Positions 30,925-39,835 of a stretch of 46,296 nucleotides of DNA are shown one piece after another. A program made the position numbers and the translations under genes. This DNA comes from an uncultured Alteromonadaceae bacterium (lineage in GTDB: Bacteria > Pseudomonadota > Gammaproteobacteria > Enterobacterales > Alteromonadaceae), in assembly GCA_938085045.1 (NCBI GenBank), contig CALKGI010000056.1, positions 1-46,296 of the forward strand, in the 5' to 3' direction. The stretch's first letter is position 1. Each line of letters begins with the position of its first letter. Under the pieces are notes generated by a model, which did no database searches, was not told the origin of the DNA, and saw only the letters and a list, made by a program, of their open reading frames with translations.

Positions 30925-31710
30925 ATGTTAACCCGTAATACTCTAAAAACGTCAGCAGTTTCTCGCGCTAACCGCTTAAGAAAAACAATAGCACTCACGT
31001 TAGCGTCTTTAACGTGTGTCACCAACGCAGCCTCTATCAAAACGATAAAAGTGGTCACAGAAGACTGGCCACCATATAACTTTTCGATGCCCAACGGCAA
31101 AGTCGGCGGCATCTCAACCAAAATCGTAAAAGCCGTTCTAGATAAAGTAGACCTTAACTATGATATTCAGGTTTTCCCTTGGGCCCGCTCATTTGATATG
31201 GCGCAAACCCAGCCTAACGTACTGATTTATTCAATCTTTCGTTCAAGAGAGCGTGAACATTTGTTTAAATGGATTTGCCCACTGACTCAACCCGTTAAAC
31301 TCTACCTTTACCGCCTGACAGAAAAAACCAACCTCAATGTCGAAAACATCATGGACGCAAAAAAATACTCAACAGGCGTCACGCGAGGAGATTATCCTCA
31401 TCATTATTTGATGGACTTAGGATTTACAGAAGCAGAACATTTACAGCTGTCGCCAGATGACGATTTAAATGTCAAAAAGTTACTTAACGGCAGGATAGAT
31501 TTTGTCATTGAAGCGCAAATGACCATTCGCAGTATTTTGAACAATGCCCATATCGATTATGCCAAAGTCACACCTGTAGTAGAGATCACTCGGCGTAATG
31601 CCACCCCCAATTGCATGGCTTTTAGCAAACAAACCGCTGATTCACTGGTTAATAAGGTGAGAAAGTCATTACATGAATACAATGCACAACAGTCAGATAA
31701 ATCACAGTAG
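30925..31710 (+). CDS. Periplasmic solute-binding protein (SBP_bac_3 type)
   Basis: A long N-terminal signal region (MLTRNTLKTSAVSRANRLRKTIALTLASLTCVTNA) precedes an extracellular solute-binding family 3 domain: IKVVTEDWPPYNFSMPNGKVGGISTKIVKAVLDK, then FPWARSFDMAQ, and a C-terminal lobe. It has no adjacent permease or ATPase gene, so it may act as a stand-alone sensor or donor; such orphans are common in marine Alteromonadales. A TTG at 30904 could give a longer N-terminus; ATG at 30925 follows AGG. Confidence 0.83.
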   Translation: MLTRNTLKTSAVSRANRLRKTIALTLASLTCVTNAASIKTIKVVTEDWPPYNFSMPNGKVGGISTKIVKAVLDKVDLNYDIQVFPWARSFDMAQTQPNVLIYSIFRSREREHLFKWICPLTQPVKLYLYRLTEKTNLNVENIMDAKKYSTGVTRGDYPHHYLMDLGFTEAEHLQLSPDDDLNVKKLLNGRIDFVIEAQMTIRSILNNAHIDYAKVTPVVEITRRNATPNCMAFSKQTADSLVNKVRKSLHEYNAQQSDKSQ

Positions 31711-31721
31711 AGTTAAAATCC

Positions 31722-34700
31722 CTAAACCCCGTATTCAGACAGCAACTTAGCGCCAGGCATAGGTTTGGCGTAATAATATCCCTGAACAAAATCACATTGA
31801 TGTTCTCGCAAAAAGGCCAGTTGCGCTTCGGTTTCGACCCCCTCAGCCAGCACCTTCAAATCCAGTGCATGAGCCATCACCGAGATGGCGCGGATAATCG
31901 CCTGATCGTTAACATCAGTTTCAATGTCCATAACAAAACTGCGGTCGATTTTAATAATGTCTACCGGAAAGCTTTTTAAATAACTCAACGACGAATAACC
32001 CGTGCCAAAATCATCTATCGCAAACGAAATGTTTTTCTTTTTAAGCTTGTCGATAAAACTAATGGTTTCAGTGACGTCATCAATCAAAACACCCTCAGTC
32101 AACTCCAGCTGTAACAAATGGTTCGGTAACCCAGAGGAAGTTAATGCATCATCAATTGCCTTCATTAATCCTCGAGGCTGATGGAACTGCCCTGCTGAGA
32201 TATTGACTGCCACTTTAACCGCAGGAAAGCCGTCATCAATCAATTGTTTAAACTCATGACAGGCCTGTTTCACCACCCAATTGCCAATATCAATAATCAG
32301 CGAGGTTTCTTCTGCTATCGGAATGAAATCACAAGGAGAAATAAAACCATCGCCGTCTGGCCAGCGGATCAACGCCTCAACGCCCGACATTACGCCATTG
32401 TGGATATCAAATTGAGGTTGGTAATACAGCTGAAAAACATCTTCATCAATGGCTTTGCGAATGCGGTCTTCCATTTGTAATCGATGCTGGGCATTAATGT
32501 TCAAGAACTCTTCAAAAAACTGAAAATTGTTTTTGCCTTTTTCTTTGGCATGATACATCGCCATGTCGGCGTTTTTCATCAATTCTTTAGCATTGTCGCC
32601 GTCGGTTGGATACATGCTGACACCAATACTGGTCGAAATACTCAACTCGCGCCCTTGAAGCACGGTTTTTTTGTTTAATTGATGCAAAATATGGTCGGCT
32701 ACGTGGGTCACCTGATTATCATCCACCACATCATTAACAATAATACTGAATTCATCACCGCCCAGACGTGACACAGTATCCATTTCTCTTACCGCATTCG
32801 TTAAAATTCCACCAACATGTTTAAGCAACACATCACCAAAATCATGTCCCAGTGAATCGTTGATCATCTTGAAATTATCTAAATCAAAATAAAGCACCGC
32901 TAACCGAGTTTTATGCCTTTTGGCCGCACTTATCGCCTGATTAAAACGATCATGATAAAGCCTACGGTTAGGCAATCCGGTTAAGGCATCAAAATAAGCC
33001 AAATGACTGATGGTTTCGTGAGCATTGTGTAGCTCGGTATTGTCCTCTGCGGTCCACACTATGTGGGTGATTTTACCGCCGTTATCAACAATCGGAGAAA
33101 CTGACTGCAAACCCCAATAGGTCTCACCATTTTTCCTTAGGCTTTCGACCTCACCATGCCAATCAGTGCCTCTAAGAACCAGCTCTAAACACATATCGAG
33201 TAACTGCCGAGTAGAGTCCAGCCTCGGAAAATCGTGCATATTGCAACCAAGCACCTCATGTTCGAGATAACCCGTCAATTCGGTATAAAAGGGATTAACG
33301 TATTCGATGTTGGCTTTAGTGTCAGTAATAACCACTGCACTTTTACTTTGTTCAATAGCGCGCGAAAGCTGGCTTAACTTAGTCTCGGCTGCGAGGCGTT
33401 TTTCTTCTGCTTGTATAAAGGCCAGAATACTCGAAATATCATCACTTAAGCTCGATAACAATTCTAGCGTTTGCGCATCAAAAGCGTCATCATCATTGGC
33501 GTAAATCACAAAAATACCAACACACTCGCCAAATTGAATCACAGGCACCGCAGCGATAGATTTATAACCGCAAGCCAGTGCCCTATCACGCCAAGGCGAA
33601 AAACAAGGGTCAGATTCGATGTGATTAACACATGCCACTGTATGGCCTTTAATGGCGATACCTACAGGCCCTTTGGCCAACCTAGAGTCGTCAATCCGCA
33701 CCTGAATATCATCTAAATAACCGCTTGAGTCCCCCATCGAGCTGACCGGTATCACTTCATCGCCTTCAATCATGCCAATCCACGCCATGGCAAAACCACC
33801 ATGATTAACCGCAATATCACAAACCGAGTCGAGCAAGTCTTGCTTGGTTTTACTGCTAATAATGGCTTTGTTGGTCAAGCGCAAAACGGTATATAACTTA
33901 TTGGCCGTTTGAAAGTTTAATTGAGCTTCTTTACTGATGGTAATATCGCGGCTGATATGCAGTAAAACATTGTCTTCACCATAATAATTGATACTCGACA
34001 AATTGACTTGATACCACTTACCATCGCGCTGAACCTCTGCATCAGTCACCGTTTGCAGCTCACCAATAGACTGACAAATGCCGCACTGGGCACGTTGCGT
34101 TTTTTGACTGTGGAAAACCTTGTGAACATCACCGCCAACCAATTCTTTACTTTGGCAAGTAAAAGCCCGGGCCGAATCATTGACGTGCAAAATCTGGCCA
34201 TCTTTGTCGACCACGACTATTGCATCGGGTAAAGCATTGAAGGTATCAGAGCTTAAAGAAAGTGATTTAAACGGCTGAGTTAGGGTGCTTTCAACCAACG
34301 CAACATAAATAAGCCAAAACGACGTTAACTTAAGCACATGGCCACAAATCACTAAAAATTCAGAGTCTTCTAACCGGATGCTAAAAGAGAACTCTGCCGC
34401 AATGGTCAGCCCTATAGAAATCATAAACAATTTATAGATTGACGCGTTAATCTTGTCGCGTTGTCGCCACAAGTGCCAACCCGCGACAAACAAAATGCCA
34501 ATCACCAGATACTCGGCAAACACCTTAGTTTGAGTCAAACCCTGTCCAGTCACATACAGCGCTGGCAATATTTGGCTATAAGCCAGCAAGAGGCATAAGG
34601 TCGCGACCACAGCAAATGACAAAAACAACACATGTCGTTTCAATTCTTTACGAGCAAATAAGGTGAAGCTCAGCAAGACAAATGCTTCGAGCAGCCGCGC

Positions 34701-35015
34701 CATCAACCAAAACTGGACTGAAATATCAATACGGGCATCTTCAAACACCGAGAACCCAGGAAAAGAGATGGTATGGAAAAAATCTAGAATACCGACCCAA
34801 AAATAACCGCAACCTAGATACATCAAAAAATGAGATTGAGAAAAAGGATAAGTGTTAAAAGCAACAACAAAGGCCAAAATAGCCACAATCACCGCAACAC
34901 TTTCAACAAGAGTATGAAAAAAAGTGAAATTATAATGGCCAAAAGGCAACAGCAACAACAAAAACAACGCAGGAACGCGCCAATCTAATTTTGCCTGAAA
35001 GTTTTCCAAATACAT
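31722..35015 (-). CDS. MASE3-PAS-GAF-PAS-GGDEF-EAL cyclic-di-GMP enzyme
   Basis: 1097 residues. The N-terminal 250 residues are a membrane sensor of MASE3 type with seven or so helices. PAS (about 255-360), GAF (370-530) and a second PAS (540-660) follow. A GGDEF domain comes next with intact SRLGGDEFSII and the inhibitory-site RxxD (REMD) five residues before it. A C-terminal EAL domain has GVEALIRW, DDFGTGYSSL and LAEGVET. Both active sites look complete, so it may make or break c-di-GMP depending on signals. It converges with the solute-binding gene and is upstream-flanked by a 550-bp gap holding a MITE. Confidence 0.93.
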   Translation of the reverse strand: MYLENFQAKLDWRVPALFLLLLLPFGHYNFTFFHTLVESVAVIVAILAFVVAFNTYPFSQSHFLMYLGCGYFWVGILDFFHTISFPGFSVFEDARIDISVQFWLMARLLEAFVLLSFTLFARKELKRHVLFLSFAVVATLCLLLAYSQILPALYVTGQGLTQTKVFAEYLVIGILFVAGWHLWRQRDKINASIYKLFMISIGLTIAAEFSFSIRLEDSEFLVICGHVLKLTSFWLIYVALVESTLTQPFKSLSLSSDTFNALPDAIVVVDKDGQILHVNDSARAFTCQSKELVGGDVHKVFHSQKTQRAQCGICQSIGELQTVTDAEVQRDGKWYQVNLSSINYYGEDNVLLHISRDITISKEAQLNFQTANKLYTVLRLTNKAIISSKTKQDLLDSVCDIAVNHGGFAMAWIGMIEGDEVIPVSSMGDSSGYLDDIQVRIDDSRLAKGPVGIAIKGHTVACVNHIESDPCFSPWRDRALACGYKSIAAVPVIQFGECVGIFVIYANDDDAFDAQTLELLSSLSDDISSILAFIQAEEKRLAAETKLSQLSRAIEQSKSAVVITDTKANIEYVNPFYTELTGYLEHEVLGCNMHDFPRLDSTRQLLDMCLELVLRGTDWHGEVESLRKNGETYWGLQSVSPIVDNGGKITHIVWTAEDNTELHNAHETISHLAYFDALTGLPNRRLYHDRFNQAISAAKRHKTRLAVLYFDLDNFKMINDSLGHDFGDVLLKHVGGILTNAVREMDTVSRLGGDEFSIIVNDVVDDNQVTHVADHILHQLNKKTVLQGRELSISTSIGVSMYPTDGDNAKELMKNADMAMYHAKEKGKNNFQFFEEFLNINAQHRLQMEDRIRKAIDEDVFQLYYQPQFDIHNGVMSGVEALIRWPDGDGFISPCDFIPIAEETSLIIDIGNWVVKQACHEFKQLIDDGFPAVKVAVNISAGQFHQPRGLMKAIDDALTSSGLPNHLLQLELTEGVLIDDVTETISFIDKLKKKNISFAIDDFGTGYSSLSYLKSFPVDIIKIDRSFVMDIETDVNDQAIIRAISVMAHALDLKVLAEGVETEAQLAFLREHQCDFVQGYYYAKPMPGAKLLSEYGV

Positions 35016-35109
35016 GAAGTTAGCTTCACCTTTTGAGCGATATATTACCGTAGAATAAAGTATAGAAGTGAACAGAACAAATAAATGAGGGTAGTGATAT
35101 TTTTTTAAG

Positions 35110-35165
35110 TGGGACGGGGTTGGTGGAACGGAGCATTTCCCTCACTATTGCCCCAACCCCCCATT
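35110..35165. repeat. GGGGTTGG/CCAACCCC inverted repeat
   Basis: GGGGTTGG and CCCCAACCCC flank GGAACGG...TTTCC within the first part of the 35016-35565 gap. No T-run of note follows. Otherwise 35016-35259 shows no gene; it must hold the promoter of the GGDEF-EAL gene on the minus strand. Confidence 0.4.
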
Positions 35166-35259
35166 CCTGAGATAATGCGCCATCAATCGAACAAATTCCG
35201 TTCAAAATCTCAGCAAAAAAATAGCAAAATAAAACGAACTATATTTTGCCCTTGGTTAC

Positions 35260-35525
35260 TTATACCCAAGTGACCTCAAAAAGCGGATTCAGTGGGAGTT
35301 AAAATCGTTTTAGGTAAGGCAAATAACTGCAGGTTTAGTCATCTAAATCAAGGTTATTTAACGCAGCATAAAACGATTTTAAACCCACCCGTAGGGAGCC
35401 TCTGAGCGATTCCACTTCATCGTTCCATTGGTTTAAAAGGGAATAACCCTTTTTGCACCAATGCGCCTTGAATTGTAACCGCTCAGCGGCTCTGAATTCC
35501 GTATTTTGAGGTCACTTGGGTATAA
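35260..35525. mobile_element. MITE with perfect 22-bp terminal inverted repeats
   Basis: The ends TTATACCCAAGTGACC... (35260-35281) and ...GGTCACTTGGGTATAA (35504-35525) are perfect inverse copies over 22 bp. Inside are two further structured parts: TTAAAATCGTTTTA paired with TAAAACGATTTTAA, and GAGCC(T/G)CTGAGCG paired with CGCTCAGCGGCTC. There is no open frame, so it is a non-autonomous element. No transposase of its family is in the window. Confidence 0.82.
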
Positions 35526-35565
35526 CACATAGACCACGCACTGGAATCTAAAGGAAATAACCACA

Positions 35566-36219
35566 ATGCACCATCACACAATCACACAATCACTCAAAAT
35601 GCTGCTCGGTATGTCGGTGTTGATGTGTTTTTCATCTGTAGCGGCAGTGTCAGACCCGTTCACCGGCTGGGGTAAAGCGGGTTATAACACTGACCAATAC
35701 CAAACCGGATTTCTTGAAAAACTCAAGGACAGCGGCCGTCAACTGGGTTTTATCAAATCTCTCGAACCCAGTAAACGAGGCTTCGGTACCTTAATGCGCA
35801 CTGCGGGCATCGAACAATTCAAAGGTAAACGCATCGAATTGGTGTCTTACATAAAAACATCAAACGCCAAAAGTGCCGGCGCTTGGTTTCGAGTTAACGG
35901 CGAAAAAGTCACTTTAGCGTTTGATAACATGAGCGACCGTCGTATCCGTGGCACTAAAGACTGGCAAAGAGTGTCTTTGGTGTTAGACATTCCAGCAGAG
36001 GCAGTATCAGTTTCTTACGGCATTTTGCTCGAAGGTGATGGCAAAGTCTGGTTTGAGCAACCAGCTTTTGCGATAGTCGATTTAACGGTTAAAACCACTG
36101 AGCGCTCTCGCCTTAAGTTGGAAGATCTTAAAATGGAAAATGACCATTTTCGAGTGGTCAACGATCCTGACAAAAGCCCTCGAGCTAGAACTAGCTCCAA
36201 CGTAAGTCGGGATCAATAA
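35566..36219 (+). CDS. Exported protein with carbohydrate-binding-like fold
   Basis: 217 residues with a signal peptide (MLLGMSVLMCFSSVAA region). The mature part has a beta-sandwich pattern: GFGTLMRTAGIEQFKGKRIELVSYIKTSN, AGAWFRVNGEKVTLAFDNMSDRRIRGTKDWQRVSLVLDIPAEAVSVSYGILLEGDGKVWFEQPAFAIV. The same module is found attached to AraC regulators and other proteins, and its ligand is unknown. It lies one base before the sigma-factor gene, so the three genes 35566-37580 form an operon. The start lies 40 bp after the MITE, so the element may carry or disturb the promoter. Confidence 0.78.
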   Translation: MHHHTITQSLKMLLGMSVLMCFSSVAAVSDPFTGWGKAGYNTDQYQTGFLEKLKDSGRQLGFIKSLEPSKRGFGTLMRTAGIEQFKGKRIELVSYIKTSNAKSAGAWFRVNGEKVTLAFDNMSDRRIRGTKDWQRVSLVLDIPAEAVSVSYGILLEGDGKVWFEQPAFAIVDLTVKTTERSRLKLEDLKMENDHFRVVNDPDKSPRARTSSNVSRDQ

Positions 36220-36220
36220 A

Positions 36221-36913
36221 TTGTCGCTTGTCATAAAACAAGATAACGTGCATGCGCATTCGTTTGGCCGTACTGAGCCTGTTGTTCAACAAAGTGCACA
36301 GGATCAGCGCCGCGATCCAGATGCACCTTTAACAGACAATGAGCTGGTCGCCCAATTTGTCGACGGCGACACCCGCGCTTTTGACCAAATAGTTGCCCGT
36401 TACAAAGACCGAATTCACAGCTTTATTTATTTTCAGATAAAGCAAAAACAAGCCGATGCAGAAGATTTAACTCAAGACGTATTTGTTGAGTTTTACAAAC
36501 AGGCAGCCAACTATCGCGGCGAATCGAAGTTTTCGACTTATTTATTCTCAATCAGTCGTAACATAGTATTGAATTACTTTCGCGCCCACAGGCGCCGTTA
36601 CTCAGACAAAACTGATTCAATTTCACAACAAGACTTTGATGACCAAAATAATAGAAACTTTGAAAAGTTGGTGGCCCCAGATTGCCCGGTTACATCCGCC
36701 ATTGATAACGACTTACAGCAAAAAGTGAGCGGCGCAATGACCCAATTGAGCACCGATGAGAGACAATTACTGTTATTAACTGACCGAGAAGGCTTCAGTT
36801 ACGAACAAGTCAGTAATATACTATCGATTAAAACTGGCACGGTACGCTCTCGATTAAACAAAGCGCGCCAGCGATTACTACAATTTCTAAAGGTAAACGA
36901 CAATGATATGTAA
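36221..36913 (+). CDS. ECF sigma factor, group associated with zinc-finger anti-sigma
   Basis: Region 2 (NELVAQFVDGDTRAFDQIVARYKDRIHSFIYFQIKQKQADAEDLTQDVFVEFYKQAANYRGESKFSTYLFSISRNIVLNYFRAHRR) and region 4 (LSTDERQLLLLTDREGFSYEQVSNILSIKTGTVRSRLNKARQRLLQFL) are intact. The first 30 residues (HAHSFGRTEPVVQQSAQDQRRD) are extra. Start is TTG at 36221; a later start is possible. Its stop overlaps the anti-sigma start by 11 nt, so the two are coupled. Confidence 0.92.
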   Translation: MSLVIKQDNVHAHSFGRTEPVVQQSAQDQRRDPDAPLTDNELVAQFVDGDTRAFDQIVARYKDRIHSFIYFQIKQKQADAEDLTQDVFVEFYKQAANYRGESKFSTYLFSISRNIVLNYFRAHRRRYSDKTDSISQQDFDDQNNRNFEKLVAPDCPVTSAIDNDLQQKVSGAMTQLSTDERQLLLLTDREGFSYEQVSNILSIKTGTVRSRLNKARQRLLQFLKVNDNDM

Positions 36914-37580
36914 CATCGACAAGTCGTTGCTCGACGGTTTAATTGACAACCAGTTAAACGTCAAGGAACGGTTGGAAATTAACACCCATTTAGCACAATG
37001 CAACGATTGCCAAGCGCAACTCGAGCAAATAAAAAGTGCAAAAGGTCAACTGTCTACGCTTAGAGCACCATCGCTAAGCGCAGATTTTGAGCTTAAATTA
37101 AGGCAGAAAATTGCGGCGGCTCATGGCCAAGAGGTTGCATTAAGTGAGCCGGTTGTCAGTACAACTGTAGCACCAAGCACAACCGACAATATCGTCGTAA
37201 TGCCAAAGCGCTCAAACACACCTTTATGGGCGATGGCGGCATCGGTAGCAATTGCCGTCAGTGGATTATCTTGGTTTATGCTCCAAGACAACAACCAAGC
37301 CGACTTAGTTGCGCTTGAATCACAAAAAACCATGATTGAGATCTCTTCTCCGGTATTTTCTGAGCAAGAAGTACGAATGATTTCGTTACAGTTGCCAGTT
37401 GAAAACGAACAGGTTCACTGGGCTGATGGTACGTTACATGAAGTCGCCAGCTTTGAAGAATTCACCCAAAGCGACGATGGTTATCAATCGTTTAATTGTG
37501 GCAGTGCTATCGGCGACCGTGGATGCAGCCTTGGCACCACCAAAATGGCCGCTTCTATAACGATATCTTCGTCAATTTAA
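36903..37580 (+). CDS. Membrane zinc-finger anti-sigma factor
   Basis: 225 residues. The N-terminus has the ZAS/zf-HC2 pattern (His29, Cys33, Cys36 in NTHLAQCNDCQ) that binds ECF sigma factors. A transmembrane helix (LWAMAASVAIAVSGLSWFML, about 105-125) follows, then a C-terminal periplasmic part ending in CGSAIGDRGCSLG with two cysteines. It is the natural partner of the coupled sigma factor. Confidence 0.88.
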   Translation: MICNIDKSLLDGLIDNQLNVKERLEINTHLAQCNDCQAQLEQIKSAKGQLSTLRAPSLSADFELKLRQKIAAAHGQEVALSEPVVSTTVAPSTTDNIVVMPKRSNTPLWAMAASVAIAVSGLSWFMLQDNNQADLVALESQKTMIEISSPVFSEQEVRMISLQLPVENEQVHWADGTLHEVASFEEFTQSDDGYQSFNCGSAIGDRGCSLGTTKMAASITISSSI

Positions 37581-37632
37581 AATCCTTTTCGGTAGGCGCA
37601 AACTCGCGCCTACCACTGCCAAGGTAGCAATC

Positions 37633-38850
37633 TTGACCGCTTTAACTCAACAGCAAACTTTCATCATTCAGCTTGGCACTGCCCTGCACCAATTTGGCAC
37701 ACCAGCTTATCGCCTTGAATCTCATTTAAAAAACGTCTCTGAGCTGCTCGGGTTAAAAGGCTCATTTTTGATCATGCCCACAGCGCTCACATTTATTTTA
37801 GAAAATGCTGATGATCCGCGTCCGCTCAATCATATTGTCAGAGTGATGCCCGGCGATTTAGACCTTGGATCACTTGCGCGCACCGACGAGCTAGTCGAAG
37901 AACTCGGCAGTGGTCAGCGCACTTTAGAACAAGCCATAGAACGTTTAGAAGAAATTAAAAACAAACCTATTCCATATTCCGCCGCAGTTACATTTTTGGC
38001 CTTTGCTGTCAGTGGCGGCGCCTTTGCCATGTTAATGCATGCTGGTTGGAATGACGTTTTATGGGCAACAATACTCAGTGCGGCTAACTTTTTTTTAGTC
38101 ATGCTAGCAGCAAGGTCCGTCCGCTTTGCCAACATGCTCGAACCTCTAGTGGCCTTAGTACCTGCACTTTTGGCTTCAGCCATAGCGCAGTATGACCCAA
38201 GTATTAACGTCTCTTTGGTGGTGCTCTCGGCAATCATTATTTTCATACCCGGTCTTGCGCTAAGTCTAGGTTTGTCAGAACTATCCAGCCGACATCTAGT
38301 ATCAGGCACCGCTCGGGTTATGGATGGTTTGATGACCATGTTCAAGCTCTATTTTGGTACTGTTCTTGGGCTGACCATTGGCAAAATTGCTTTCCCACCC
38401 GTTGAGTATATCGCGGCACCGTCAGTACCGGCGTGGACCGCATGGTTGGCAATCGCTATTTTGTCGAGCACCTTGGTCGTCATGTTCAAATCTCGCTTAA
38501 AAGATGCACCTTGGGGCATAATATCCGGGTTCTTGGCCTATACCAGCACACTTTGGGCCAGCAATTATCTAGATATTTCGTTAAGTGCATTTGTTGGCGC
38601 ATTTTTGGTGGGAATTTACTCCAACCTATTTGCCCGCTGGATGAAAGCACCAGCACTGATAGTTTCGTTGCAAGGATTCGTTTTACTGGTGCCGGGTAGT
38701 AAAGTCTATATTGGTTTAAACACCATGATTTCAGGGCAAAACATGGCAGGCGACAACCCCATTGGCCCGCAGACCTTTCTGATTTTTATGTCGCTTGTTG
38801 CGGGGATGATATTTTCTAATGTTGCTGTTGCGCCTAAGCGTTCGCTTTGA
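37633..38850 (+). CDS. ThrE-type threonine/serine exporter family protein
   Basis: 405 residues: an N-terminal cytoplasmic domain (FIIQLGTALHQFGTPAYRLESHLKNVSELLGL ... TFILENADDPRPLNHIVRVMPGDLDLGSLARTDEL) followed by about ten hydrophobic helices, ending in QGFVLLVPGSKVYIGLNTMISGQNMAG. Both ThrE halves (PF06738 and PF12821-like) are fused, as in Corynebacterium ThrE, while many bacteria split them into two genes. The transported substrate is inferred from the family. Start is TTG with AAGG upstream. Confidence 0.88.
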   Translation: MTALTQQQTFIIQLGTALHQFGTPAYRLESHLKNVSELLGLKGSFLIMPTALTFILENADDPRPLNHIVRVMPGDLDLGSLARTDELVEELGSGQRTLEQAIERLEEIKNKPIPYSAAVTFLAFAVSGGAFAMLMHAGWNDVLWATILSAANFFLVMLAARSVRFANMLEPLVALVPALLASAIAQYDPSINVSLVVLSAIIIFIPGLALSLGLSELSSRHLVSGTARVMDGLMTMFKLYFGTVLGLTIGKIAFPPVEYIAAPSVPAWTAWLAIAILSSTLVVMFKSRLKDAPWGIISGFLAYTSTLWASNYLDISLSAFVGAFLVGIYSNLFARWMKAPALIVSLQGFVLLVPGSKVYIGLNTMISGQNMAGDNPIGPQTFLIFMSLVAGMIFSNVAVAPKRSL

Positions 38851-38917
38851 TCAATGCCCTATAAGATAACCGGTGCTGAGCATATAGTGCCATTTAGGGT
38901 AGCAATTGCACTTCACC

Positions 38918-39006
38918 GGTAGGAGCGCCGTCCCGGCGCGATATTGGCCGTAGGCCAATCAAAATAAGGATAGCGGCGAGGACACTTCGCTTTTGCCGCT
39001 CCTACC
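38918..39006. repeat. 89-bp inverted-repeat element
   Basis: Ends GGTAGGAGCG (38918-38927) and CGCTCCTACC (38997-39006), with inner ATTGGCC-gta-GGCCAAT. Outside it a second imperfect pair AGGGTAGCAA...TTGTTACCCT surrounds it. Looks like a REPIN/MITE-type insertion between two genes. Confidence 0.7.
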
Positions 39007-39042
39007 AAGTTGTTACCCTATTTAATCGGTGCCAGATAACCT

Positions 39043-39624
39043 ATGACCCAAACTCTTGAACAAATAACCCAACAAGCCAAAGCCTGTCGCCTGTGCGAAG
39101 ACATTCTCGAACCTAACCCAATATTTGTTATCAGCCCCAAGGCCAAACTGCTGATTGTTGGACAAGCCCCGGGCAGAAAAGTCCATGAAACCCATATCCC
39201 ATGGAATGACCCCAGTGGCGACCGATTAAGGCGCTGGTTAAACGTCGACCGTGACCAGTTTTACACTCTGCCTGAAATAGCCATATTACCCGCTGGTTTT
39301 TGTTATCCCGGCAAAGGCAAAAGCGGCGACTTGCCGCCACCTAAAATTTGCGCTCAAACCTGGCATGACAAAATGTTGCGACTAATGCCTGATGTTGAAC
39401 TGACCTTATTGATTGGTATGTATGCGCAAAATCATTACCTTGGGGATAGCAAAAAAGCGACATTGACTGAAACCGTTCAGCACTGGGAAGAATATCTAGA
39501 AAAGGGGTTTTTACCACTACCCCACCCGTCACCACGCAATGCGATATGGCTCAAGCGTAATGCGTGGTTTGAAAATGAGGTAGTGGAGCAGTTGCAGGCG
39601 AGAGTTGGTGGCATGCTGAGGTGA
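39043..39624 (+). CDS. Uracil-DNA-glycosylase-family protein
   Basis: 193 residues with the UDG-superfamily motifs: LLIVGQAPGRKVHETHIPWNDPSGDRLRRWL (motif 1 region), the central LTLLIGMYAQNHYLG and the closing LPHPSPRNAIWLKRN (motif 2). Cysteines at CRLCED, GFCYPGKG and PKICAQ could hold an Fe-S cluster, but the spacing is not that of family 4. This is the small 'UDG family' group, whose glycosylase activity is not established for all members. Confidence 0.85.
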   Translation: MTQTLEQITQQAKACRLCEDILEPNPIFVISPKAKLLIVGQAPGRKVHETHIPWNDPSGDRLRRWLNVDRDQFYTLPEIAILPAGFCYPGKGKSGDLPPPKICAQTWHDKMLRLMPDVELTLLIGMYAQNHYLGDSKKATLTETVQHWEEYLEKGFLPLPHPSPRNAIWLKRNAWFENEVVEQLQARVGGMLR

Positions 39625-39649
39625 TTTGGTTACAGACCTTAAGATCAAA

Positions 39650-39816
39650 AGCTTCACACGGAGGCTCGGAGCAACAGAGGTTCACGGAGGAAAATCAAAT
39701 GCAAAGTCAAAGGAATATTAAATTAAGGAAAAATTCAGTAGGCTTTTTCCCTTGTTTCCTATATTTTTTAGCCTTTCTCTGTGCACCTCTGCGTCTCCGT
39801 GCCTCCGTGTGAAGCT
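39650..39816. mobile_element. 167-bp MITE-like inverted repeat
   Basis: Ends AGCTTCACACGGAGGC and GCCTCCGTGTGAAGCT are inverse copies, and complementarity continues inward with gaps (CGGAG, ACAGAGG, CACGGAGG versus CCTCTG, CTCCG). The centre is A/T rich with no reading frame of note. It fills the 211-bp gap between the UDG-like gene and tyrA. Confidence 0.75.
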
Positions 39817-39835
39817 CTAAACCTCGCGCGCAGCG

